This document shows, one piece after another, positions 1 through 12,761 of a stretch of DNA of 63,093 nt; the stretch's first letter is position 1; every line of letters begins with the position of its first letter. Source of the stretch: Polysphondylium violaceum (taxonomy: Eukaryota; Evosea; Eumycetozoa; Dictyosteliales; Dictyosteliaceae); the NCBI GenBank assembly GCA_000277445.1, contig AJWJ01000076.1:1-63093 (forward strand). Direction: 5' to 3'. The position numbers and the translations under genes were made by a program. Below the pieces are notes generated by a model. It did not search any database and was not told where the DNA came from. It saw nothing but the letters and a program-made list of their open reading frames with translations.

Positions 1-226
1 CTTTAGATCAAATAGAAATACAAGTTGAAAAAGAAAATAATAAAAAAATAAAAAAAAAAAAAATAAAAAAAGGCTATATAGGGCGGGGGTGGGGATGGCT
101 AAAGGGTGTCCAATCTAATATATAAGAATGACAAACTAGGTGTTAATTAACTAGGTGATGGATTTGTTATTTCGCACAAACTGAAAGTTGTTGTGCTGCC
201 CAAAACTGCCTATTTAACAAAAAATA

Positions 227-257
<31 letters not shown>

Positions 258-1427
258 CTCACAGAGAACACACTGAAAGCATAATATTCGTTATTTTTTC
301 TAATTAAAATTTCTTTTGGTAGACGATATTTTATGATCTTTTTTGGTGAGTGAGGTGGTGTGCAGCAGCTTAAAAACAAAAATCAAACCTCACCCTGCAA
401 ATTTTATAGAAAAACTATGAAAAAAAAAATCACCCATTTGGCCCAATAGAATAAAGGTCCTTTGATTTTTTTTTTTTAGGGAATAAATGGTTTCTTCACA
501 CATTAAAAAAAGTCGACCCTAAACACTTTTTTTTCGTACAATTTTATTTTATTTTTTTTGATTTTTAGATTCTTTTTTTTCATTTGCGTTTTTTTGGGGA
601 TGCTGTTTTTTTTTTCATAAAAAGGATGCACCCACCATCTCCAAAGAGACACTTTTTGGCCCCCACCCTTTTTTTTATGAAAAACCACCAAAAAGATATT
701 TTAAATAAGTTTTTTTCTTTGTAATTAATTTTTTATGTCTTTGCAAATTTATTCCTCTCTAATTTTAGAGATCTCCACACTGCAATGGTTCACTTTCAAC
801 ACGTAAATAAAATAATTGGTTTGCAGCATCATACACCCCTCGTGTACCCTTTTTTAATAATTTGATCTTTGTCATCATTCTAATGAGACTACCCAATAAA
901 CTGCAGAATAAAAATTTACAACCACTTCACTATAATTGGACCTTTTATTCAATCCAAATGATTGTGATGTTTTTATTATACAAGATTTAATATTTTATAA
1001 AAGGAGTAAAAGTAGGTCAACTTCCCCATTATGTTTTTTATTTTTTTTAAAAGGCCCAACACAATCACTCATGGGGAAAGACATGGGCTAAATAATAAAA
1101 AAATTGGATCCACTACCCCTACAATAATTGCTGCCCATCTTTGTGGCAATAAGGAAAAGTTAAAAATACATTAGGACCAATTAAAGAAATGTGTAACCTG
1201 TATAGTTTTAATGGTGATCGACATCTTGACAATGGTTTTGATAGAAATGTAAATCAAACCCACAATCAACACTGATTCATACACTAGTTTGGTATTCAAA
1301 AAAAAAAAAAAAAAAAAGAAGATGATGCCAACCAGTAGTTGTTTGAACTTACACAAATAATTTATTATTACTATGAGTCAAGGAGATTTTTCAAGTTTTG
1401 ATAATTTATTATTATTTATTATTGTTA
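1..1427. other. Gene-free A/T-rich flank
   Basis: Intergenic sequence with many A and T homopolymers. Short open frames here are made largely of Phe/Lys runs and have no codon character, so I call no gene. Around 743-800 and 1160-1187 there are stretches resembling, in the same order, the last exon and last intron of the AP-3 beta gene that follows (see findings). Confidence 0.6.
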
Positions 1428-4400
1428 TTATTTGGTTAAAATATCTCTAAGCTTTTTAAAGAGGTTTTGTAATACCAAAGTATCATTGCATTTAATAACA
1501 CAAAGCAAATTTGTATTATTATTGCTAATTTTAGAGATCTCTACATATAATGGTTCATTTTTGATCAAAGTTGTACCAGCCAAATAGGCAATTGATTTCA
1601 ATTGGTTAATGGCGATAGGTTTAAGATTTACACTCTCCAAGATGTATAATAAAACACTATCAAGACCACCGTCTTGAATTTTAACAATAGTAGAGTCGCC
1701 CATCTCAATTTCATCTTGTTGTTTTTCAACATTGTCACCATGACACCAATCCTCTTGTAAGCTATTAATTTCCAATGTTGGAATAACCAATTCACCGATA
1801 ATTGGTAAAATTGAAACTTGATTGCTACCCTTGTTTGATCTAAATATATCACATAAATTGATTTTAAAGTGTATAATTAGTATTTTATATTTAGATTTGA
1901 TTGATTGATTGATTTAATAAATAAATTGTTGTAGGTCGTGAGAGCAAATGTAATGGGCCCCAATAATTTTTTTTTTGTTTTTTTTGGGGCTAATGCCCAT
2001 TATATCCTAATTGGTAAAAAGATAAAAATACATTTTAACCAATTAAAGATCATATGATATCTTTTTCCTCTTTCATAGGGATGATGGAGCTATTTACGTG
2101 ATTTTGTGATTAACAGTAACAACACAAAAGGGAGTGTTTGAGTGGTTTACAATAATAACGACACAACACAACAAAGAAAATAAATCAAATTACACAACTT
2201 ACAAAATTTCAAATTTTAAAGATTGAGAGGTAGAGTTGAATTTAATTTCCATTTGTTTCTCTACGACTTGTTGGGAATCGATGGAATCAATAGTTTCAAA
2301 TTCTAAAATATCAGCACCATCAATAAGATTCTTTGTACCAATTGATATATCTGTAATTGGTTCATCAGAATGATTTTTTAAATAGAGTTGAATAATATTG
2401 TAAGATGGTTGGGTTGGTTGATAGGCACCTCTGACAAAACAATATTCAATACCCAATCCACCACTGGTATTTTGTTTTAACAATACCTTTTTAATGGATG
2501 TTGTTGAAATATTTGAATACAATGATTCTGAATCCAACACATTGATTAATTCCATTAAATTCTCTTGTCCATTACCATTGGCACTCTTATTTGATGGTTT
2601 TAAACCAAATAATTCGTCCATATCATCTTCATCATCGCCATTATTGTCATCTTCACTTTGTTCTCCTTGATAAATTCTACCCTTGGCAGCTTTCTTTGTA
2701 GGTTTCTTTTTCTTTTTAGGAGAATCATCAAAGAATTTCTCTAATTCATCTTGATCCTCTTCTTCCTCTTCCTCTTGTTCTTCATTTTCATCGTCATCAT
2801 ATTCTTCATAATCTTGATAATCTTCATCATCTTCTTGTTCATCATCGGAGTAGAAACTTGCATCATTGTTTGGATTATTACCAAAAATGATTTTCTTTTC
2901 ATTCATCATATTTGGAGCAACCCATTTTTGAATTGGTTGTCTTACGCTAGGATCGGGTGCTTGTTCGGGGAAGCTTGGAAGTGATTGATAACCGAGTGCA
3001 GAGTGATTAACAATATGAGATAAACTACCAAGTATAAATCTTTGACGATCTTCACTGATACTAGTCTCTGTGGGAACTGGTTTCTCATTGATGACAATTT
3101 GTCTAGCATGAGTCAATAGTTGAGCTGGCTTTTGTTGATCGTCACTCGAGAATAAAAGATGACGAAGCATTCTTGAATTATCACGAACATCATAATTTAA
3201 ATCAAATTTAGCTTGATTCAATACATATTGGAATAATAATGTAACCTTTTCAAATACTTTTCTATTATTACTATTACTATCGTTATCGTTATTGAATTGG
3301 AAATATAATTTTGAACCAAGTACAAGGATTTGTAATTTAACAGAATCATCTTCATCTGAAAAAGATTTTGCCAACTTTCTGAGTATATCGGGTGCAACCA
3401 ATGGCACCTTGTAACTGTATTCACCAATGACCCAAATGATAGAGGCACGTGCATTGGCAACTTGAAGTGTGTCTAATAGTTTACCGAGATGAAGAATGAT
3501 GTTTTCATACTTGATATTACTAGTATTACCTTCTTTGGCATTCATTTGAAGTAAACGTTTCAACACAACAACACTCTCTGCAACAACAACCGATGAAGGA
3601 TTACTCAACAATGACACTAAACCATAGATACAACTTTCAGTTACATCTGGAATATTTGTAGCACAGGTGCCAATAGAATGAATGGTTGCTGCAACAAATA
3701 TCTTGTCTTCATTTTTTACATACTCTTTAAATTCTTTGAGGATTCTACTAATATTACTTGGTGTTGCTAATCTAGTGAGAATCTCTAATTTTAATTTTAT
3801 ACAATACTCTGGATCTCCTGATGTTATAAAGAATTCTGATAAAAATGGTTCAAACATATTCTAATTATAGTAAAGTTATATTAGTAATGATTGATGATTA
3901 CGACCACTACTCCTACTAATATTATTATTATTATTATTATTATTACTTACAGGTCTCATTGTAACCATAGTTGCAATATTTGTCAATACAATGTATTGAG
4001 CTTCAGGACTATTTCTTAAAAGACGTACTAAAGATTTACCAACTTTTTGGGCTTCAATCACTGGAGCACAATAAAAATAAAGAGATGATACTGCCATAAC
4101 GACGGCATTGTTTCTACTTTGAAGTAATGGTAATGTTGATTTTAATAATAATCTATGATCTGGATCAATCTCTTCATTATCCATAGAGTTAAATGAATGT
4201 TTACTAATTGATACACTATCATCTTCATCTTCATCATCTGAATAAAATGATGTTGATTTCTTTTTTTGTTTTTTATTTGAATCTCTATCATCCTAAAGTA
4301 ATTGATGTTAATATATTGTACTATATTTTGTTATAAGTATATACTATCTATATATTTACAATTGAAGAATCTGGTGATTTAAATTGAGTTCTAGCATATT

Positions 4401-5173
4401 TCATTAAAACACCTAAAGTGACAGCTTGTGACCATTCATCAAAATCGGCCAATAACTGACAAATCTTTCTATAGTGTTGATGAAGAAGATCAAAACGATC
4501 GGGACAAATTTCAGAAAAAGTAACCATGGCAGCACCGAGAACCATGATTGAGTTGTCGTTTAAAAGAACATCCAAATATTCAATCATTGCCTCTTGTTTG
4601 TCGCTATCTAGTAAACATACTTTGGAAATTGCAAATGCAGCAGCTTTTCTAACGAATGGTGAACTGTCTTTTAAACACTTTTCAATGGCCATGACAATGA
4701 CCTCTACAATTTCAACGACTCTAATACTAGACATAACTCTAAGAGAGGTTGCTCTAATTACTTGATTTTGATCATAGAGTGATTTATGAATGGTGTTGAT
4801 TGACAAGAGGGCAGAGTTGTGTTGAATCTCTGAATAATGAACTAAATACATGTAGACTAGTTTCTTTAATTCCAAGTTTTTAGATATAACATTCTTTACA
4901 ACTGCTGGGAATGCTTCTGATACATCTCTACCTTTTGATAACATCTATTATGTGTATAACATTCACCCTGTTATTAGCTTTCACTTTACTACTACCTAGT
5001 AGTACTTTTAGAATGAATCAATGAATACTTACAGCAATTAATTTCTTCATAGCTTCAATCTTTTGAGCATCAGATGGACCATCCAATTGTTTCTTGATCT
5101 CTTCAATCTTTGTATTGGTAGCAGTATCGGTAAAATACCTACTTTGACTAATATTATTTAATACTGTATTCAT
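1428..5173 (-). CDS. ap3b1: AP-3 adaptor complex beta subunit
   Basis: Large beta subunit of the AP-3 adaptor, which sorts cargo from endosomes or Golgi to lysosome-related compartments. Five exons fit in frame: 5033-5173, 4360-4944, 3951-4292, 2203-3860 and 1428-1839, giving about 1045 aa. The ATG at 5173 opens the only frame leading into the HEAT-repeat trunk. Residues 1 to about 640 are an adaptin N-terminal alpha-solenoid, with segments such as [16 protein letters not shown] and [15 protein letters not shown]. Residues about 685-780 form a very acidic hinge followed by a Lys-rich patch, which is typical of beta-3 and separates it from beta-1/2. The C-terminal part resembles the AP-3 beta ear region. 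The last splice joins ...KFEI to LSNKGSNQ across a split Leu codon. Family assignment is firm. The exact limits of the last exon rest on splice motifs and frame. Confidence 0.9.
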
Positions 5174-6155
5174 TTTTTAATTTCTAATGTTTAGGTTGTG
5201 ATTTGACGATTTAATCGTCTATATAAAACAATAAATGTAATCTAGTGTAATGAAACGAGTATATATATTAAACTTCAGACAAGCTCTCTCGTGAGTGGCA
5301 ATAATGATGAAAAAAAAAATCCTCTTTTTTTAAGTGATAAAATTTAAAAAATTTTTTTCAAAAGATTTTTCTTTTTTTTTATGTGCAAACGCAGCAAATT
5401 TTTTTCCATCAGAAATCCCAGGTTGTCTCTGAGCATATGTTTAAATATTAATAGAACTGTCAGTTTAGTGCCAATATATTCATAAGCCATTTGTGGATCA
5501 ATTTAAAGTATCATTTAGGATCATATGATTGGAATAGAATGATGTATATTTCAAATTCACTGCAACAAATCAAACATTTTTTTTATTTCTTTTCAGAGTG
5601 ACTATAAATTGTTACATATTTATAACCACAAATCTATTTTATCACAAAATATGAAAAAAGTTCTTTATAATCAACTCCTCTTTTCAGTTAAATCTCCAAA
5701 TAATTAGAGATCATGATTGCAAAAGCAGAAGCTCATTAAAAGAGATTAAACACCATGGGTACAGAGCAAATTAAAAAAGAATTTGAAAACAAAGCAACCT
5801 CTCTTCTCAATGAATTGGAAAACTTTTCAAATCAAGTAAAAAAAAGTTGGAGAAATAATTTATTTGTCCACTTGAATTTAAAGTTGTCCAAAGTCAAAAA
5901 TTACAAAAAAATTATATATTTATATCCAATTTTTTAATAGCTTTCAAATTATTCTTTATAAATAAATTTGTTTCTATGAAGCGAAACTAATCAAATTCAT
6001 ATGATTTACCCCAAAAAAAAAAAAAAAAAAAAAAAAATTTAAACGATTATTTTGGAGATTTTCAAATCATTGCATTTCTTTTTTCATTGATCAATTTTAG
6101 CAACACTCTGAAGGGCTCTAGGGTGTTTATAAAAAATTGATATCTATATATCATT
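5174..6155. promoter_or_regulatory. Shared promoter gap between AP-3 beta (-) and RPC25 (+)
   Basis: Divergent intergenic region of about 980 bp with A/T runs, including a 21-23 nt A tract near 6015-6037. A small frame beginning at 5755 in good context (ACACCATGG) is listed separately. I see no RNA gene here. Confidence 0.5.
5755..5973 (+). CDS. Possible very small protein (doubtful)
   Basis: An ATG in good dictyostelid context opens a frame with ordinary codon use, starting MGTEQIKKEFENKATSLLNE and continuing as a short amphipathic helix. It can be read straight through to about 60 aa. Alternatively it can be spliced with donor CAA|GTAAAA near 5838 and acceptor AATAG near 5940 to a product of about 33 aa ending LSNYSL. 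It sits between two divergent housekeeping genes. I recognise no family. It could be a real micro-protein, a relic of a longer gene, or chance. Confidence 0.2.
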
Positions 6156-7048
6156 ATGTTTCATCTTGTAACAGTTGAGGATAAAGTTAGAGTTACTCCT
6201 GGCCAATTTGATAATGAAATTCAAACTATAGAAGATGAAATAGAAAAGAAATATACCAATAAAGTACGTGTTTATGCTATTGTTATTGGTAGTCGATGGT
6301 AGTAACAGTAATGCAAATATTAACATTTATTATTAGGTTGCATTAAACTGTGGTTTATTTGTATCATTATATGACATTATAGGTACAGGTGATGCCTATG
6401 TTTATTCAGGCGATGGTGCTGCACATTTAATGGTTAGATTTAGAATGGTTGTATTTAAACCATTTAGAGGTGAAATTATTGAAGGTGTTGTAAAGAAATC
6501 AAATAAAGACTCTGTTCAACTTACACTTGGCTTTTTCGATGAAATATATATTACACCATTAGATTTACCTGAAAATTCTAAATTGTAAATATAAATCGAT
6601 AATAGTAATAATAATGGTAATAATACAAACATATACTAACTAATAACATAGTAATCAAGAAGAAGGATTATGGTATTGGGAATGGTCAGATAATGAATTA
6701 TATTTTGAAGAAGGAGGTAGAGTTAGATTTAAAGTGGATGTTATAGAATTTAATCCAGAGATATCTCAACCAGCACCACAACCAAAGAATTTAAACTTAG
6801 ATAAATTGGATTCCTATTCACTTAGAGAACACAAACAAAGAGAAGAAGACTCACAAGAGTATCTAAGAAATACAAAATCACCAATGGTTTTAAAGGTTTC
6901 AATGAGAGAAGCTGGTTTAGGTATGGTTTCTTGGTGGACCCAAGGTCAAGATCAAGGTGATGGTGAAATGGAAACAGAAAATGGTGGTAATGATGTTGGT
7001 GGTGATGATGAGGATACTACCACAGCTGTAGAAGAAGGCGATGAATAA
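6156..7048 (+). CDS. polr3h: RNA polymerase III subunit RPC25/RPC8 (POLR3H)
   Basis: Rpb7-family subunit that, with its partner RPC17, forms the stalk of RNA polymerase III and helps initiation. Three exons, 6156-6263, 6337-6584 and 6652-7048, give about 250 aa. The N-terminal SHS2/RNP-like half (MFHLVTVEDKVRVTPGQF, then VALNCGLFVSLYDI, DAYVYSGDGAAHLMVRFR, LGFFDEIYI) aligns by eye along its whole length with human POLR3H. The S1/OB-fold half contains LWYWEW and ends with the family's GLGMVSWW motif. An acidic Gly/Glu/Asp tail of about 35 residues follows that motif, where the human protein stops almost at once. The splice at 6584/6652 makes a split Phe codon, giving SKFNQEEGLWYWEW. The gene converges with the TFIIE alpha gene about 160 bp away. 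Confidence 0.93.
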
Positions 7049-7209
7049 AATATTTATGTACATAATTATAACAACAACAGTGTATATAGGTTAGGAGGGT
7101 TGTAGACGTAGTTGCTATTTCCTATCAACTACTTTATTTTTTTGGTTTGTTTTTTATTTACATTTTTATATTCATATAATTGTGAAAGAGTTTATATTTA
7201 ATGGGTTGT

Positions 7210-9060
7210 TTAAGCAATAATTGAACTATTATTATAATCAAATAGATTTCTAGTTGCATATTTATAGAGAGCAGTACTATAATCTTCATATTCTTGAGCA
7301 GTCATATCCTCTTGATCTTGTTCAGTCACTTGAGTAAGAGGTATATATTTCTTTCCAATAGACACAAATACATCACACTCTTCTTCTTGTTCTTGGTCTT
7401 TAGGTGATTGGCTTGTACTAGCTACTTGTTGATCATCATAATCACCATTAGTACTATTACTATCTTCATTTTCATATTTAATTTTCTTTTTATAGGGATC
7501 ACTATTGTTGTGATTTTCATCTTCTAAAGCTCTTTTAGATGATGTTGATGATGATGATGGGGTAGTGTCATTTGAAGGATCATATGATTCCCATTCTTTA
7601 TAATGATTTTTAATATAATCCAAATAAACTTCTTGATCGACTACCACAGGTTCTCTTTTTACATTTAATAAATTATCTTTTTGTGAATTGGCATTTGCTT
7701 GAGATACATTTGCATTGTTTGAATTTTTAGATTTGTTTAAAATTGAATTGGATGGCAAGAGCCATGGTGGTAAAGATGCCATACCTGTTTTTTTACTATA
7801 TCGTAATAAAGAAATAGTTTACACCTGTTAATATATGTTGTATATGTATCCAATAATAGTAATGGTAGGAGTAATACAAACTTATCCTTTTTGACAGGAG
7901 CCTTATTCATTTCTATATTATCGTTTTCTAGAATTTCTATAACAAAATCTATTGAATTTGGATTCGTGTTTAGAGGTGTTTTGGTTGCTGCTGATTGAGA
8001 TACTGGTGCAAATGCAGATTGTTTAGGTCCAAATCCTGATGATGAGTTTGCATTGATAGTGAGATTTGATCCTGCTCCTGATGATTCCTCTGCTAAATCT
8101 CTTGCAAATCTATAATGTTGTTATATTGTTTGATTAGTATTATTAAATATATTAATAACACAAAGTAAAAATCTATTTAAAATACAAGATATTTACATGG
8201 GAATTTGTAAACCTTCAGTTTTCTTTAATTGTTCAACAATTTTCTTTAATTGGCTTGATAGATCTGATTGATGTTTCGCTGTTTGTGTTAAACTTTCATT
8301 ATTATGATCTTCAATCAATTCACCATCACAATCATCACAAAACAATTCTCCTTCTGGTGATAGTAGTTTAGGAATATCATAAGCTGTAAATCTATTTAAT
8401 TTTTGATATAATAATAAGTATATGCTGATAGTAATACTAAAAACAAATACTGCATACATTTTACTACAAACAGTACATCTATAGGTTTGTACATCAATCT
8501 TTTGTACTTTTACACTCTCCATCTTTTTACCAAACATCCATAGCTTATATTTAACTATATCAATGATATGTTTATAATCAATATACCATAGTAATTGTGT
8601 GGTTGTTCTTTCACCTGGTTTGGTTCCTTCTATTTTTACATCTGCACTCTTCACCATTGAATCACCTTTAAGATCCAATAATATCTTTCTAACATATTTT
8701 TGTTGAACCCTTAATGTATTTGCCAATTGTTCATCTCGAACTCTTTAATATAGTATAAAGATAATAGTAATAGAAAATAGAGTTTATTAGAATATTATTC
8801 TTATTATCGGTATATTATAATTATGATGATGTTGATGATGCTATTTTTCTATGAGAATAATAAGTCTTTTCTTTTACACCTATTATATATAAATATTAAA
8901 AGAATAGAGAGAGAGGGACAAGTATTTTATCTCTTTACGATGCTGCATACCTTTTCTTTTCTCTCAAGAGTGCATCAACAATAACAGCAAAATCATCTGG
9001 GTAAAAAGATCTGATTACTAGTTTAACAAGATCATCGAGAATTGTATATGTAGATGACAT
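7210..9060 (-). CDS. gtf2e1: Transcription initiation factor TFIIE, alpha subunit
   Basis: General RNA polymerase II factor that recruits and stimulates TFIIH. Five exons, 8951-9060, 8458-8742, 8197-8391, 7882-8109 and 7210-7795, give about 467 aa. Residues about 1-110 are the winged-helix domain (FAVIVDALLREKKR, then VRDEQLANTLRVQQKYVRKI, with LLWYIDYKHIIDIVKYKL). A C4 zinc ribbon follows, with Cys126, Cys129, Cys150 and Cys153. This ribbon is only correct when the 66-nt intron 8392-8457 is removed, giving CTVCSKIFTAYD. That intron has no in-frame stop, so retaining it would put 22 residues into the ribbon. A helix (QLKKIVEQLKKTEG) and a low-complexity acidic C-terminal half with a short ending follow. 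The last donor is a weak AA|GTTTGT. Confidence 0.9.
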
Positions 9061-9403
9061 ATCTTTATATCACAAACACACAAAGATAATGTTGATAAAG
9101 TTGTTGAAAACTTTTGTATGAATGAACATTTTTCCCAAAATTAAAAAAAAATTTAAAAATAAAAAAAATAAAAAAAATATAGAATATACAGTTAGATTTT
9201 TTTATCGTGTGGGTGATCTTTGTCATTTTTTTTTTTTAAAAGATGTTTCATTTATGAATGAAATCATGATTAATATTAAGAGCAAAGGGAGAGTGCCATA
9301 GTATAAAAATGAATGATACAATGCATTACTATTATTTTTTAAAAAAAAACAAATATTTAATTATCTTTATCTCCCCTCTATCTATTTATCAATTCTTATT
9401 TAA
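9061..9403. promoter_or_regulatory. Divergent promoter gap
   Basis: About 340 bp between the TFIIE alpha start (-) and the CBM49 gene (+). It is A/T-rich with several A and T tracts. No RNA gene or motif that I can defend. Confidence 0.4.
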
Positions 9404-10354
9404 ATGTTTTTATTGATATTACTTTTAACAGGTCAATTATTATTTTTATCATGTCTTGGACAAATGCATGGATATCAGCAAGTAAAATGTGTTGATTTTC
9501 TAACACAATTTCAAAATGATAGATACTGTGCTATGGTTTCATTCACCGGCGTTAGTAGATCTTTGTCGATATATAGTTGGAAAGGTCATTTACAATTTAG
9601 TGCCAATGATCAATCATTTGTAAACATTAATAATATTAGAGGACTTGATAGTAATAGTGTAGTTTGTAATAAACTCGATGACAACAACAACAATAATAAT
9701 ATCACTCAACCTTTTAGTATTGATAATATTAGTATTATTAATAGTTTTTCAATTTCTATCGAGGGTACATTAACTATTTCAACTGAATATACAAATTCTA
9801 TTCTTGATTTAATTTGTTTTAAAGGTGATTTTGCTTTTTTTCAATGGAATAATATTAATTATATTTTATCTGTATGTAAATAATTTTATTTAATTTTTAT
9901 TTATATAATATATTAATAATAACAATAATAGATTTCAAATTATAGAGAATGTCCTAAGCTTGAATTTGGTGATAGTTGCTCTGAAGATACTACAGTTCCA
10001 CCAATTAATAGTCAAACCAATTTTAATATAAATTTCAATATTAAAATTATTCAACAATGGACCAATGGTGGTAAAACATTTTACATTTATTCAGTTTCAT
10101 TGATTAATAATGGTAATGATTCAATTGATTACATAGAGATATCTAAAATTGGATTTAATCCAATAGAATATTGGAATATTATCATACTTGAGAACAAAAA
10201 CTATGGTTTACCAATTTGGGTTTCACAATTAGGCTCTGGTAAATCTCATACTTTTGGTTTTATTTCAACTCAATATCCTTTGGATTTTAAAGTAGTAACT
10301 ATTCATAAAGTTATTACTACTACCACCCGTACAACTAGTATTAATTATTTTTAA
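9404..10354 (+). CDS. Secreted protein with C-terminal CBM49-type cellulose-binding domain
   Basis: Predicted extracellular protein of about 296 aa from exons 9404-9871 and 9932-10354. The first 19-20 residues (MFLLILLLTGQLLFLSCLG) are a signal peptide. The middle is a Cys-containing, Asn/Ser-rich region of unknown fold. Residues about 190-275 match the CBM49 pattern found in dictyostelid cellulose-matrix proteins: FNINFNIKIIQQWTNGG, YIYSVSLINNGNDSI, WNIIILENKNYGLPIWV, then a Gly-Ser-rich turn and TFGFI. A Thr-rich tail ends the protein. By family it would bind cellulose in the slime sheath, stalk or spore coat. I see no catalytic domain. The function of the N-terminal region is unknown. Confidence 0.8.
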
Positions 10355-10591
10355 AAATAATATATCTTATGCGCACACAATAATGCATATATATAATCTA
10401 TTCTAAATAAACTATTTGATTTAGGATCACATATATGTTTAAACTTGAAACAAATCTGATTCGTGTGAATTCGTTTTTTTTTTTTTTTTTTTTTTCATTT
10501 TTCGTTGCAGATTTTTTCTTTTCATCAAATTTTCATATTTGTTTCCTAGCCACCCAATGACAACCACTATAGTTTAATCTTTAATTTAAAT

Positions 10592-12761
10592 ATGTTTAGA
10601 TTAAATCCCAATATCAAATTAACAAATGATTCATTGTTGTATGTGTTTGATATATCATCCTAGAACATCATAAATATATAAACTAACAATTATACAAATT
10701 AGAATAATATATAATAATTTATTAAAATCGAGTAATCAAAGAAATTTATTTGTCATCAATAAATCAGATGAATATAAAAATAGTTTAACTAGTAGATTAC
10801 AAGAGTTAAAGAGTAAAACATTACAATCTAAACCAACTATCAGTCAAAGAATATTACAAACTAAACTACCAAATCAAAAGAATGAAACTAATGATGAAAT
10901 AGAACATTCATTAACAACATCAACAACATCAACATCAACATATAATACAAAATCATTTATATCAAAAACAAATAATGATTCAAAGATTCAAAATGAATTA
11001 AAAGAATGGGTAATGAAATTGAAAATTGAACCAAGTGTCACTCAATTGGATGGTGTTTATAAATTTATACAAAACAATAGTAATTCACTTAGATTTTGTA
11101 ATCTTATTCAAGAGGATAACAGAACGATCATCAAAGCATTTCTTCAGTATGAAAGAATGTACAACATCGCATTGGATCAGAGAAAGAGTACAAAACTGTA
11201 TGAATATCTATACCAACACACTCTATTCAAAGACTCTATGTTTAATGATATATTAAAGTCCCTAATGATCACCAATCCTCAAGATGCCGTCACATTTTTC
11301 ACTGAAAACATTACAAATATATCATCGTTTCTCGATTCAAGCTCATTTACAACTTTTTTTCAAGAACTCCTTCAAAATCCAAGTTGCTACGAGTTGTGCA
11401 TGCGTATATCATCATTTATATTTGAAAATAAGTTGTTCAACTCGAGTAATTATCTAACCAACATCATTATGATGCATGCACTATTTGACGAGATTGACAA
11501 TTCCAGTGAACACTATCAATTTCTTAAACAAAATACACCCAAAGATCAAGTTCCACCATTGTTGTTTAGTTTCTTTCAATACACATTTGAAAGACAAACA
11601 CCACCCTATAAATTGATATCGTTTCTAAAAGAGGCCATCACAGACTATCAATACAGACCACCCAACTCTATTATTCAACATCTATTGGTCCAATGTTACT
11701 CTTTTAACGATATCGATAGTATGGATAGTATCATTCGATTGGTGGAACCTACCAACGCCAAGAGTCTTGGTTTTCTCTTGTTTTACAATTTACTCACAAT
11801 CTATGATCCATGTAGTAAAACCATTCACGATAGATTGTTTGTATGGTTGTTGGCACAAACCACCGAATCACGTCACGCTATAGCATCGCAAGTGATTCGT
11901 TATCTCATTACATTTAGAAGATTTGATTTGGCGCTCATGTGGTACAACAATGTGTCTATTAATCCAAATTTCCACTTTGAACATCTTGTGCAACCATTTC
12001 TCGACTATCATCCCTCCAACACTCAACTCTACCATTTTTGGGATCACAAGATACCCAAAAACTTTCGTATAAGCCACTCTAATCACCTACCCATCTACTC
12101 GGAACTCAGCCAACTTCAAAGAAAAGTTCATCAAATTCTCTATTGTCGTTGGAATTTCTCTAAAGAACCAATCACCAAAATTGATTTACCACCTCGTGAT
12201 CTCATATTGGACTCGATGTTGGAGAATAAATTAACAACCTCGCCCGAAGCGGTCATTTCACAGTTGGTAAAGAATATATTTTCAACCAAAGTCTATCCAC
12301 TGGGATTCCAATTGGTAGATGCATTTAATTTCTTGATTAAAAACAATTGTCAAGACGATCACAGAATTCCCATTGAATATCAACCACTTTTATTCAGTGC
12401 ATCCGATATAACTCGTCTACTAGAGATTCGTCAATATGAAAAGGTGTCGAGTATCGTCAAACACTCTCAATTTGTAAATCCACGTATTTGGGAACAAATG
12501 ATCCTAAATCTTTTTGAATCACAACTCATCTATCAATGTATTTTCTTGACCAAATGTTTACTAGAATCCAACTCACCCATCAACACTGAAATATTTTACT
12601 CGAGTCTCATGATAACCCTGAAATTTGGTAAATTCTTTACAGACGATCATAAAATACCCATTCAAGACATCCAATCCATTATGTCTCTCACTCCTTTGCA
12701 TCTTCAAAAATCTATACAATACGGAAAAATATTTAAATTTATTTCAAAATTAATTCAATAA
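10592..12761 (+). CDS. Large helical-repeat protein, possibly mitochondrial (PPR-like)
   Basis: Not a family I can name with confidence. The long frame from 11013 stays open upstream without an ATG as far as an acceptor at 10702. Joining a 47-nt first exon (10592-10638, MFRLNPNIKLTNDSLL) to exon 10703-12761 gives one frame of about 701 aa. The start, with spaced Arg/Lys and no acidic residues for the first 12 residues, would suit mitochondrial import. The body is almost entirely alpha-helical with recurring helix pairs of about 35 residues, such as FDLALMWYNNVSINPNF and PPLLFSFFQYTFERQTPPYK. This resembles the general look of PPR or TPR-like organellar RNA-binding proteins, but no canonical PPR consensus is clear. 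The stop overlaps an AATAAAA signal. Confidence 0.65.

Noticed and set aside
5028-5038. CTTACAGCAA resembles the conserved 11-mer of Dictyostelium class I small RNAs.
   Set aside because: It is the exon 1 donor of the AP-3 beta gene read on the other strand. There is no flanking stem or upstream promoter element.
8193-8726. Continuous reading of the TFIIE alpha zinc-ribbon exon without the intron.
   Set aside because: It breaks the C4 ribbon. GTATGC...AATAG borders and family alignment favour splicing at 8457/8392.
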